Part shown: piece after piece, positions 1 through 5,088 of the stretch
Position numbering within the stretch: position 1 is the first letter of the stretch
How the letters are laid out: every line of letters begins with the position of its first letter
DNA from: Burkholderiaceae bacterium
GTDB taxonomy: Bacteria > Pseudomonadota > Gammaproteobacteria > Burkholderiales > Burkholderiaceae
Direction: 5' to 3'
Assembly: GCA_025057735.1 (NCBI GenBank)
Contig: JANWUU010000300.1
Coordinates: forward strand, 1 to 5,088
Length of the DNA: 5,088 bases
Notes under the pieces: model-generated
What the model was told of the DNA's origin: nothing
Databases searched by the model: none
What the model saw: the letters and a program-made list of their open reading frames with translations, nothing else
Translations under genes and position numbers: made by a program

Positions 1-18
1 GCCGAGATTACTCCCCGC

Positions 19-43
19 CGGCGCACGCCTCAATCGTGCGCCG
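19..43 (-). terminator. Hairpin after the last gene, possible terminator
   Basis: A perfect 9-bp inverted repeat (CGGCGCACG at 19-27, CGTGCGCCG at 35-43) with a 7-base loop starts 11 bases after the stop codon of the membrane-protein gene. Its position suits a transcript end or a 3' RNA-stabilising hairpin. No T-run follows the stem on either strand, so it is not a canonical intrinsic terminator. Termination, if any, would need Rho or the stem alone. Confidence 0.35.
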
Positions 44-54
44 CCGCGCGACGC

Positions 55-468
55 TCAGACCGGCAGCGGCCGGCGGTCCAGCAGCCCCAGCCAGCCGCGC
101 GCGATGCGGTAAATCGCCCAGACGCCGAGCGCGAAAAGTCCGATGACCCAGATGGCGAAACCGACCAGCACGACGGCCAATACCGCCGCTGCGACGAAAG
201 TCAGCGCCGCCCATGCCAGCGCGAACCAGAACGTGCGGATCTGCCAGCGGAAGTGCGATTCCAGCCAGGTGCCACGCGCCTCGCCACGCTTCACGTAGCC
301 GATCACGACGGCGACGATCGACGGCCAGCCGAATAAGAACGCGCCGATGACGGTGGCGGCGCCGAAGGCGCCGATCACCAGGCTGAGCGCATGCAACGCA
401 TAGATGAGATGCGCGATCGTGACAAGCGATGGGGCTGGTTCGAGCGCCGGCGCCAATGGCTCGTTCAA
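55..468 (-). CDS. Small DUF4870-like integral membrane protein, TTG start
   Basis: Predicted 137-residue inner-membrane protein of unknown function. What is seen: a short Pro/Ala-rich N-terminus (about residues 1-14), a hydrophobic stretch at about 15-59, a polar loop with YVKRGEARGTWLESHFRWQIRT (about 58-79 in pieces: YVKR, RGTW, LESHFRWQ), then hydrophobic segments at about 80-120 and a C-terminal WAIYRIARGWLGL motif. The RGTW/ESHFRWQ/YRI pattern is what I know from small proteobacterial DUF4870 (Tic20-like) proteins, whose biochemical role is not established. I chose the TTG at 468 because GGAGG lies 5 bases upstream and the TTG overlaps the aminotransferase stop as TTGA. The only in-frame ATG (540) would add an Arg-rich 24-residue tail lying inside the aminotransferase gene. 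The gene is very likely co-translated with the aminotransferase, but no functional link between the two is evident. Confidence 0.82.
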   Translation of the reverse strand: MNEPLAPALEPAPSLVTIAHLIYALHALSLVIGAFGAATVIGAFLFGWPSIVAVVIGYVKRGEARGTWLESHFRWQIRTFWFALAWAALTFVAAAVLAVVLVGFAIWVIGLFALGVWAIYRIARGWLGLLDRRPLPV

Positions 469-1682
469 AGCATCCTCCGTAAGAACTGCGCCAGCCGGCG
501 CACGCCCTCCTCGATCAACGGCTCGGCGGCGGCGAAACACCAGCGCAAATGACCCTCGCCCTCGGGCCCGAAGGCGATGCCGGGGGCGAGCCCCAGGCCG
601 GCCTCGCTCGCCAGCCGCTTGGCCAGCGCGAGCGAATCGTCGCCAGCGCCGGGGCTGCGCAGGAACAGGTACATGGCGCCTGGCGGCGCGACTGCCTCTA
701 CCCCCGGCACGGCCGCCAGACGCCCCACCAGCAGGTCACGAGCGCGCCGCAGGCGTGCCACCGTGTCCCGCACCAGCGGTTCGCCGTCGCGCAGGGCAGC
801 GATGCCGGCACGCTGCACGAACGGCGGCGCGCAGGAGGTGTTGAACTCGATTAGCTTTGCCAGCTGCGCGATGAAGACGCGCGGTCCGATCAGCCAGCCG
901 AGCCGCCAGCCGGTCATTGACCATGCCTTGGAGAACGTGTTGACACTGATGAACCGCTCGTCAGCATCCACCTGCGCCAGCACGCCCGGCGCGCACGGGG
1001 CACCGTCATAGACCAACCGCTCGTAGGCATCGTCGGACACCAACCAGATGCCATGTTGGCGGCAGTAGGCAAGCAACGCATCCCATTGCGGCTGCGGCAT
1101 CGTCCAGCCGGTCGGATTGTTCGGCGAATTGACGATCACGGCGCGCGCGCCGCGCGCCGCCGCCAGCAGCCGGTCCAGGTCCAGCGTCCATACACCGCCG
1201 TGCCCGTGCAGCGGCACGCGGATCACGTGCGCGCCGAGGATGCGCGGGATCGCGGTCAGATTCGGCCACACCGGCGTGACGATCGCCACGCGGTCGCCGG
1301 GGTCGAGCAGCGCCTGGGCGATCAGCGCGAGCGCGTTGACGCCGGCGCTGGTGACGGCAACGCGATCGACCTCGATGCGCGCGCCGCGCAGGCGGCTCGC
1401 GTAGTCGGCGATCGCCGCGCGCAGTTCGGGCAGGCCGAGGTTGTGGGAGTAGAACGTTTCGCCCGCATCGAGCGCCTGCTTGGCCGCCTCGCGAATGAAG
1501 GCCGGGGTCGGCTGGTCTGCCTCGCCGAACCAGAACTTCAGGATGTCCTCGCGCCCGAGGGCGGCGTTGGCGACCTCGCGGATGCGCGAGGCGGGCAGCG
1601 AATCCAGGGCGGCGCGGAGCATGGATGGAGGCGGTCGGCGCGGCCGGCCCGCGGGGGCCGGCCGATTCACGATCGGGCGCAT
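465..1682 (-). CDS. PLP-dependent class I/II aminotransferase
   Basis: Predicted 405-residue cytosolic fold-type-I aminotransferase, transferring an amino group between an amino acid and a 2-oxo acid. The exact substrate cannot be read from sequence. Expected residues are all present: NSPNNPTGW at 185-193 (N189 for the cofactor), SDDAY at 216-220 (D217 and Y220 for the pyridine ring), SKAWSMTGWRLGW at 251-263 with Schiff-base lysine K252 and phosphate-binding R260, and R380 in HLRWCF for the substrate carboxylate. The FWFGEADQPTP (50-60) and FYSHNLGLPELR (77-88) blocks are typical of the subfamily annotated only as 'pyridoxal phosphate-dependent aminotransferase' in many betaproteobacteria. 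Start choice is uncertain. ATG 1682 has a weak GGGA 8 bases upstream. ATG 1622 gives 385 residues and starts where family similarity begins, but has no Shine-Dalgarno. ATG 1787 would add 35 residues that do not look like the family. The stop overlaps the next gene. Confidence 0.9.
   Translation of the reverse strand: MRPIVNRPAPAGRPRRPPPSMLRAALDSLPASRIREVANAALGREDILKFWFGEADQPTPAFIREAAKQALDAGETFYSHNLGLPELRAAIADYASRLRGARIEVDRVAVTSAGVNALALIAQALLDPGDRVAIVTPVWPNLTAIPRILGAHVIRVPLHGHGGVWTLDLDRLLAAARGARAVIVNSPNNPTGWTMPQPQWDALLAYCRQHGIWLVSDDAYERLVYDGAPCAPGVLAQVDADERFISVNTFSKAWSMTGWRLGWLIGPRVFIAQLAKLIEFNTSCAPPFVQRAGIAALRDGEPLVRDTVARLRRARDLLVGRLAAVPGVEAVAPPGAMYLFLRSPGAGDDSLALAKRLASEAGLGLAPGIAFGPEGEGHLRWCFAAAEPLIEEGVRRLAQFLRRML
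474..478 (-). promoter_or_regulatory. Shine-Dalgarno GGAGG that decides the TTG start
   Basis: A perfect GGAGG on the minus strand lies within the last codons of the aminotransferase gene, 5 bases before the TTG at 468. An ATG immediately follows the GGAGG, but it is in the aminotransferase frame and reads only ATG-CTT-stop, so it is not the start of the membrane protein. Confidence 0.7.
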
Positions 1683-1742
1683 GATAGGCGTCCCGCCGGG
1701 AGCACGCCCGCCAGCTAGCGCGCAAGTCGCGCAAGGCATTCG

Positions 1743-1759
1743 CGCGGGCCGCGCCCGCG
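1743..1759 (-). other. GC-rich hairpin in spacer before the aminotransferase
   Basis: A perfect 7-bp inverted repeat (CGCGGGC at 1743-1749 and GCCCGCG at 1753-1759) with a 3-base loop sits in the 141-base spacer between the solute-binding-protein stop and the aminotransferase start. No T-run follows. In such GC-rich DNA a repeat of this length can arise by chance, so a role in mRNA structure is only possible. Confidence 0.25.
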
Positions 1760-1797
1760 GCGCTGTACTGCTTGATCGCCGATGCATCCGCCGCCGA

Positions 1798-1819
1798 GCC
1801 GCCGCACGGCACCGGCGGC
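1798..1819 (-). terminator. Hairpin just after the solute-binding-protein gene
   Basis: A 7-bp inverted repeat (GCCGCCG at 1798-1804, CGGCGGC at 1813-1819) with an 8-base loop lies 4 bases past the TAA stop at 1824-1826. The position suits a partial terminator or a processing hairpin, which would lower expression of the aminotransferase genes relative to gspEF. No T-run follows, so intrinsic termination is doubtful. Confidence 0.3.
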
Positions 1820-1823
1820 AGCG

Positions 1824-2573
1824 TTACGCGCCGGCAGGCGGTGCGATCGTGACACCCGTGATGCCATATTCGGCAAGCAGCCGTGCTACAAGGCCGCTTG
1901 CCTTCGCGTGTTCGACAAAGGCGGCCAGCGCTGCCCGCGCCCTCTCGCCGCGCGCCTTGGCCAGCCCCATCGCCTGCTCGATCACCATGAAACGGCCCGG
2001 CAGCAGGCGCAGTCCACCGAAGCGCTGCGCATCAGCCTGCAGCTGCTGCCGCACGCCGGCGGCCACATCCGCCCCGCTGGCGAGGAACTGCTCGACCACC
2101 ATCTGCGAATTCGGGGCGCGTTCAAGCGTAGCCTGCGTCAGGGTGCGCGTCAGATACAGGTCATAGGCGCTGCCCCGTCCGACCACCACGCGCCGCCCTG
2201 GACGGTCGACCTCATCGTTGTGCACAAGTGGCGATTCCTGGCGCACTAGATAACAGCCTTCGATTAGCAGGTAGGGCGCGGTGAAGGCGATGCCGGCGGC
2301 GCGCTGCGGATCGACGGCAAAGAAGCCGATGTCGGCCCGCTGCTCGGCAACCGCCGCCACCGCGGCCTGCGCCGTGTCCACCACCTCGAATTCCAGCGGC
2401 AGCGCAAGCTGCTGCGCCAACGCCCGCGCCAGGTCCACTGAGACGCCGCGCGGCGCGCCGCTGGCGGGATCGCGCGCGGCGAGCACCGCATTGCCGAGAT
2501 TGATGGCTGCACGCAGCGTCCCGCGCGGCGCCAGCGCCGCGGCGATGGCCGGATCGCCCCAGTCCGTTTGCAT
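1824..2573 (-). CDS. Family-3-like solute-binding protein without signal peptide
   Basis: Predicted 249-residue protein with the fold of extracellular solute-binding proteins of amino-acid ABC transporters (SBP_bac_3). Seen: a first lobe beginning GTLRAAINLGN (18-28), GVSVDLARALAQQL (43-56), the lobe motif RADIGFFAVDPQRAAGIAFTAPY (79-101 in pieces: RADIGFFAVDP, IAFTAPY), a second-lobe segment VVVGRGSAYDLYLTRTL (129-145), and a C-terminal helix (about 211-235). The N-terminus MQTDWGDPAIAAALAP has no basic-hydrophobic signal sequence or lipobox. The start is fixed tightly: its ATG shares a base with the gspF stop (TGATG), and an in-frame TGA at 2595-2597 limits any extension to seven codons. 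It therefore probably stays in the cytosol, unlike most of its family. Similar signal-less members are known to me from betaproteobacteria, with no established role. No transporter permease or ATPase gene adjoins it. The ligand is unknown. No good Shine-Dalgarno is seen, so translation probably depends on coupling to gspF. Confidence 0.85.
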   Translation of the reverse strand: MQTDWGDPAIAAALAPRGTLRAAINLGNAVLAARDPASGAPRGVSVDLARALAQQLALPLEFEVVDTAQAAVAAVAEQRADIGFFAVDPQRAAGIAFTAPYLLIEGCYLVRQESPLVHNDEVDRPGRRVVVGRGSAYDLYLTRTLTQATLERAPNSQMVVEQFLASGADVAAGVRQQLQADAQRFGGLRLLPGRFMVIEQAMGLAKARGERARAALAAFVEHAKASGLVARLLAEYGITGVTIAPPAGA

Positions 2574-3817
2574 CAGCGCGTCAGCTGGTTGATCTCAATG
2601 ATCGGCAGCAGCACTGCCAACACGATCAACATCACCACGACGCCCATCGTTAGGATCAGCGCGGGCTCCAACAGCGAGGTATAAAAAAGCGCGCGCCGCT
2701 CCGCCTCGCGCGCGTGGATGTCGGCGGCGCGCGCCAGCATCTCCGGCAGTTTGCCGGTCGCCTCCCCGGAGGCGATCAGGTGGATCAGCACCGGCGGGAA
2801 CAGCTTGGTCGCGCCGGCGCGCTGGCTGTCCTCGGCATCGGCGCGCAGCGCCTTCGCGAGCGAGAAGCCCTCGCGCACGCGGGCCGCCGCATCCAGTACG
2901 CGGCCGCGCAGCGCGAGATTGGTGACGGTCTCGCCAGCGGCCTGCAGCGCGCGCAGCATCGGCACGCCGCTGCCGACCAGAATGGAAAGCGTGGAGGCAA
3001 AGCGCGCGGTGTTCAGCGCGCGGCTGAGCACGCCCACCACCGGCAGGGTCAACAGCCGCGTGTGCCATTGCAGGCGTACGGCCGGGATGCGCAGCGCGCG
3101 CGCGACGACGAACAGCGCCAGCGCGATGGCGGCGGCGACGATCCAGCCGTAGTGGCGCACGAAATCGGAGGTGGCGATCATCGCCTGCGTGAGAAACGGC
3201 AGCGACTGACGGGTCTGGGCGAACACCTGCACCACCTGCGGCACCACGTAGGTGAGCAGACCGATCACCACCGCCAGCGCGACCACGGTGACGATGGCCG
3301 GGTAGACGAAAGCGAGCGTGATCTTCTGCTGCAGGCGGGCGCGCTCCTCCACATAATCGGCCAGGCTCGCCAGCACGGAGCCGAGTTTTCCCGACTCCTC
3401 GCCGGCGGCGATCAGCGCGCGGTACAAATCCGGGAACTGGCGCGGATGGCGGGCGAGCGCTTTGGAGAGCGAGGAGCCGCCCAGCACGTCGGTGCGGATC
3501 GCCGCCATCAGCTCGCGCACCGCCTGCTTTTCCGACTGCTCGACCATCACGGTGAGCGCGTCGGCCACCGGCAGCGCGGCGCCCAGCAGGCTCGCCAGCT
3601 GGCGTGTGATCACCGCCAGCTCGGTCTGCGACAGGCGGCGGCCGACCGACAGCGACAGCGCGGCGCGCTGCGCCTCGCTGACGACCGGTTCTACCGTCAG
3701 CGGGATCAGGTTGCGCCCGCGCAGCATCTGGCGCGCGGCGCGCGCGCTGTCGGCCTCCAGCACCCCGGAGACTTCCTTGCCCGCGCTGTCGGCGGCGGCG
3801 TAGCGGAAGGCGGCCAT
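2573..3817 (-). CDS. gspF: Type II secretion inner-membrane platform protein GspF
   Basis: Complete 414-residue GspF, the polytopic inner-membrane protein of the type II secretion assembly platform, which contacts the GspE ATPase and helps build the pseudopilus. Seen: the N-terminal cytoplasmic MAAFRYAAADSAGKEVSGVLEADS block, two T2SSF repeats (about 70-195 and 272-398) with their paired signatures AGEESGKL (138-145) and SGEATGKL (350-357), and hydrophobic segments at about 169-191, 222-240 and 378-405. The C-terminus LAVLLPIIEINQL is typical of GspF rather than type IV pilus PilC. Length is close to the family norm (about 400-410). Compared with the family pattern, residues about 326-338 (DAEDSQRAGATK region) look like a small insertion before LFPP. 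The start at 3817 matches the conserved N-terminus. Its Shine-Dalgarno is poor, but a 20-codon ORF ends 3 bases upstream. It lies downstream of gspE as usual, but is followed by a solute-binding protein instead of gspG. Confidence 0.95.
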   Translation of the reverse strand: MAAFRYAAADSAGKEVSGVLEADSARAARQMLRGRNLIPLTVEPVVSEAQRAALSLSVGRRLSQTELAVITRQLASLLGAALPVADALTVMVEQSEKQAVRELMAAIRTDVLGGSSLSKALARHPRQFPDLYRALIAAGEESGKLGSVLASLADYVEERARLQQKITLAFVYPAIVTVVALAVVIGLLTYVVPQVVQVFAQTRQSLPFLTQAMIATSDFVRHYGWIVAAAIALALFVVARALRIPAVRLQWHTRLLTLPVVGVLSRALNTARFASTLSILVGSGVPMLRALQAAGETVTNLALRGRVLDAAARVREGFSLAKALRADAEDSQRAGATKLFPPVLIHLIASGEATGKLPEMLARAADIHAREAERRALFYTSLLEPALILTMGVVVMLIVLAVLLPIIEINQLTR

Positions 3818-3820
3818 CGC

Positions 3821-3883
3821 TCAGCGGGCGCTGCGCGCGGCCTGGCCGCGGCGGGCGATCGGTTCCCCGACCAGCGCGCTCAT
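3821..3883 (-). CDS. Possible 20-codon mini-ORF between gspE and gspF
   Basis: ATG 3883 to TGA 3821-3823 encodes a basic 20-residue peptide starting MSALVGEPIARRG. I do not recognise it, and it has no clear domain or membrane segment. In favour of translation: an AGGAG at 3894-3898 (overlapping the gspE TAG stop) lies 10 bases before the ATG, 19 of its 20 third codon positions are G or C against 16 and 14 for the first and second, and its stop lies one codon before the gspF ATG in the same frame. It could couple gspF translation to gspE. An RNA hairpin (3836-3850, 6-bp stem, 3-base loop) falls inside it. It is equally possible that this is just GC-rich spacer. Confidence 0.4.
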   Translation of the reverse strand: MSALVGEPIARRGQAARSAR

Positions 3884-3893
3884 ACCGGCGGCG

Positions 3894-3898
3894 CTCCT
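3894..3898 (-). promoter_or_regulatory. Shine-Dalgarno AGGAG overlapping the gspE stop
   Basis: The minus-strand sequence TAGGAG contains both the gspE stop (TAG) and an AGGAG ribosome-binding match. It is 10 bases from the mini-ORF ATG at 3883 but 76 bases from the gspF ATG, so it fits the mini-ORF rather than gspF directly. Confidence 0.5.
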
Positions 3899-5088
3899 AT
3901 TCGCGGGTCACGCGCAGCACCTCCTCCATCGAGGTGATGCCGGCGGCCACCCAGCGCAACGCATCGGAGCGCATCGGCACCATGCCGATTTTCTCCGCGT
4001 ACTTGCGGATGTCGGTGTCGTTGGCGCCGTTGTGGACCAGCAGCCGCAGCTCGTCGTCCACCGTCAGCAGCTCGTAAATGCCGGTGCGGCCGACGTACCC
4101 CGTCTGTCCACACTGGGCGCAGCCCACGGCGCGAAAGCCCTGGCCGGTGGTCTCCGGCTGCTTGCAGTGCGGGCACAGCTTGCGCACCAAGCGCTGCGCC
4201 AGCACCCCGAGCAGCGAGGAGGACAGCAGGAACGGCTCGATGCCCATGTCGATCAGACGCGTGACTGCGCTGGCGGCATCGTTGGTGTGCAGCGTGGCCA
4301 GCACCAGGTGGCCGGTGAGCGAGGCCTGCACCGCGATCTGCGCGGTTTCCAGATCGCGGATCTCGCCGATCATCACCACATCTGGGTCCTGCCGCAAAAT
4401 CGCGCGCAGCGCGCGCGCGAAGTCCAGCTCGATCTTCGGGTTGACCTGCGTCTGGCCGATTCCCTCCAGGTCGTACTCGATCGGATCCTCCACCGTCATG
4501 ATGTTGGTGGTGGCGTGATCGAGGCGGCGGATCGCCGCATACAGCGTGGTGGTCTTGCCGGAGCCGGTCGGCCCGGTGACCAGAATGATGCCGTGCGGCT
4601 GGTGGATCAGCTCGTCAAACTTCTTTAACGTGCGATCGCTCATGCCGAGGTTCTCGAGCGTCAGCCGCGACAGGTCCTTTTCCAACAGCCGCAGCACGAC
4701 GCGCTCGCCATGCCCGGTGGGCAGGGTGGAGACCCGCACGTCCACCGCGCGGCCGCCGACGCGCAGCGCGATGCGGCCGTCCTGCGGCAGCCGTTTCTCG
4801 GCGATGTCCAACTGCGCCATGATCTTGATGCGCGACACCAGCGCGGCATGCAGCGCGCGCTTCGGCCGCACGATGTCGCGCAGCGTGCCGTCGATGCGGA
4901 AACGCACGAGCGAGTAGGTCTCGTACGGCTCGATGTGGATGTCGCTCGCGCCGTCGCGCGCCGCCTGCGTCAGCAGGGCGTTGATCATGCGGATAATGGG
5001 CGCGTCGTCCTCCGTCTCCAGCAGGTCCTCGATATCCGGGACCTCCTGCATCATGCGCGTGATGTCGAACTCGCCCTCGATGTCGCCG
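3897..5088 (-). CDS. gspE: Type II secretion ATPase GspE, 5' end outside window
   Basis: Cytoplasmic secretion ATPase that powers pseudopilus assembly of the type II secretion system. 396 codons are visible, and the reading frame stays open to the window edge. ATG 5054 is therefore very probably internal, and the N-terminal domain that binds GspL is missing here. In the visible fragment (residue 1 = codon at 5087): the N2 domain with [13 protein letters not shown] (27-39) and [10 protein letters not shown] (47-56), Walker [10 protein letters not shown] (172-180), Asp box TVEDPIEYD (198-206), Walker B region [16 protein letters not shown] (230-245), His box [14 protein letters not shown] (257-270), a zinc-binding CPHC/CAQC tetracysteine motif (C305, C308, C323, C326), GRTGIYELL (333-341), and a C-terminus ending EEVLRVTRE. 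The DDAPIIR and zinc motifs favour GspE over PilB. The loop between the two cysteine pairs is short (14 residues). It lies upstream of gspF on the same strand, separated by 79 bases. Confidence 0.95.
   Translation of the reverse strand, partial: GDIEGEFDITRMMQEVPDIEDLLETEDDAPIIRMINALLTQAARDGASDIHIEPYETYSLVRFRIDGTLRDIVRPKRALHAALVSRIKIMAQLDIAEKRLPQDGRIALRVGGRAVDVRVSTLPTGHGERVVLRLLEKDLSRLTLENLGMSDRTLKKFDELIHQPHGIILVTGPTGSGKTTTLYAAIRRLDHATTNIMTVEDPIEYDLEGIGQTQVNPKIELDFARALRAILRQDPDVVMIGEIRDLETAQIAVQASLTGHLVLATLHTNDAASAVTRLIDMGIEPFLLSSSLLGVLAQRLVRKLCPHCKQPETTGQGFRAVGCAQCGQTGYVGRTGIYELLTVDDELRLLVHNGANDTDIRKYAEKIGMVPMRSDALRWVAAGITSMEEVLRVTRE

Noticed and set aside
1..54. Start of a further minus-strand gene after the membrane protein, from a GGGGAG at 11-16
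   Set aside because: The purine-rich site is there on the minus strand, but the ten remaining bases contain no start codon, so nothing can be claimed.
1683..1787. 35-residue N-terminal extension of the aminotransferase from ATG 1787
   Set aside because: The extension is rich in Arg, Cys and Pro, does not resemble the family and passes through the spacer hairpin region. It is a shadow of GC-rich spacer DNA.
1006..1812. 268-codon minus-strand frame overlapping the aminotransferase
   Set aside because: The translation is an Arg/Ala/Pro-rich shift of the aminotransferase gene with no motifs, whereas the real frame carries all PLP-binding residues.
2714..3937. Long open frame (407 codons) on the plus strand opposite gspF
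   Set aside because: It lies antisense to a clearly real gspF, and its Arg/Gln/His-rich translation has no family-like motifs. GC-rich codon use on one strand commonly leaves long open mirror frames on the other.
3897..5054. GspE as a complete 385-residue protein starting at ATG 5054
   Set aside because: The frame stays open upstream to the window edge with GspE-like sequence ([11 protein letters not shown]), and GspE normally carries a further N-terminal domain. The gene is cut by the window.

Overview
This is a GC-rich window (G/C-dominated third codon positions) with five genes, all on the minus strand and read from right to left, plus a possible 20-codon mini-gene. The high GC and the character of the proteins suggest a proteobacterium, most likely a betaproteobacterium (Burkholderiales-like). 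A high-GC gammaproteobacterium cannot be excluded, and there is no rRNA or tRNA to settle it.

Right part (2573-5088): the ATPase GspE of a type II secretion system (T2SS), cut by the right window edge so that its N-terminal domain is missing, followed by the complete inner-membrane platform protein GspF. Between them lies a 79-base spacer with a Shine-Dalgarno-preceded 20-codon ORF. It ends 3 bases before the gspF start and is in the same frame as gspF.

Middle (1824-2573): a family-3-like solute-binding-domain protein begins inside the gspF stop codon (TGATG). It has no signal peptide, and an in-frame stop just upstream rules out a hidden one. No ABC permease or ATPase gene and no gspG-K pseudopilin genes are seen next to it.

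Left part (55-1682): a fold-type-I PLP-dependent aminotransferase with all key residues intact, then a small DUF4870-like membrane protein. The latter most likely starts at a TTG that overlaps the aminotransferase stop (TTGA), with GGAGG 5 bases upstream. The 141-base spacer before the aminotransferase holds GC-rich hairpins but no recognisable promoter. A 9-bp hairpin lies just after the last gene.

The tight junctions (gspF to solute-binding protein; aminotransferase to membrane protein) suggest two translationally coupled pairs, possibly in one transcript. No gene-free stretch exceeds 300 bases. I see no mobile element, CRISPR array, RNA gene or clearly new system. The points most worth checking are the mini-ORF between gspE and gspF, and the signal-less solute-binding protein coupled to a secretion gene.
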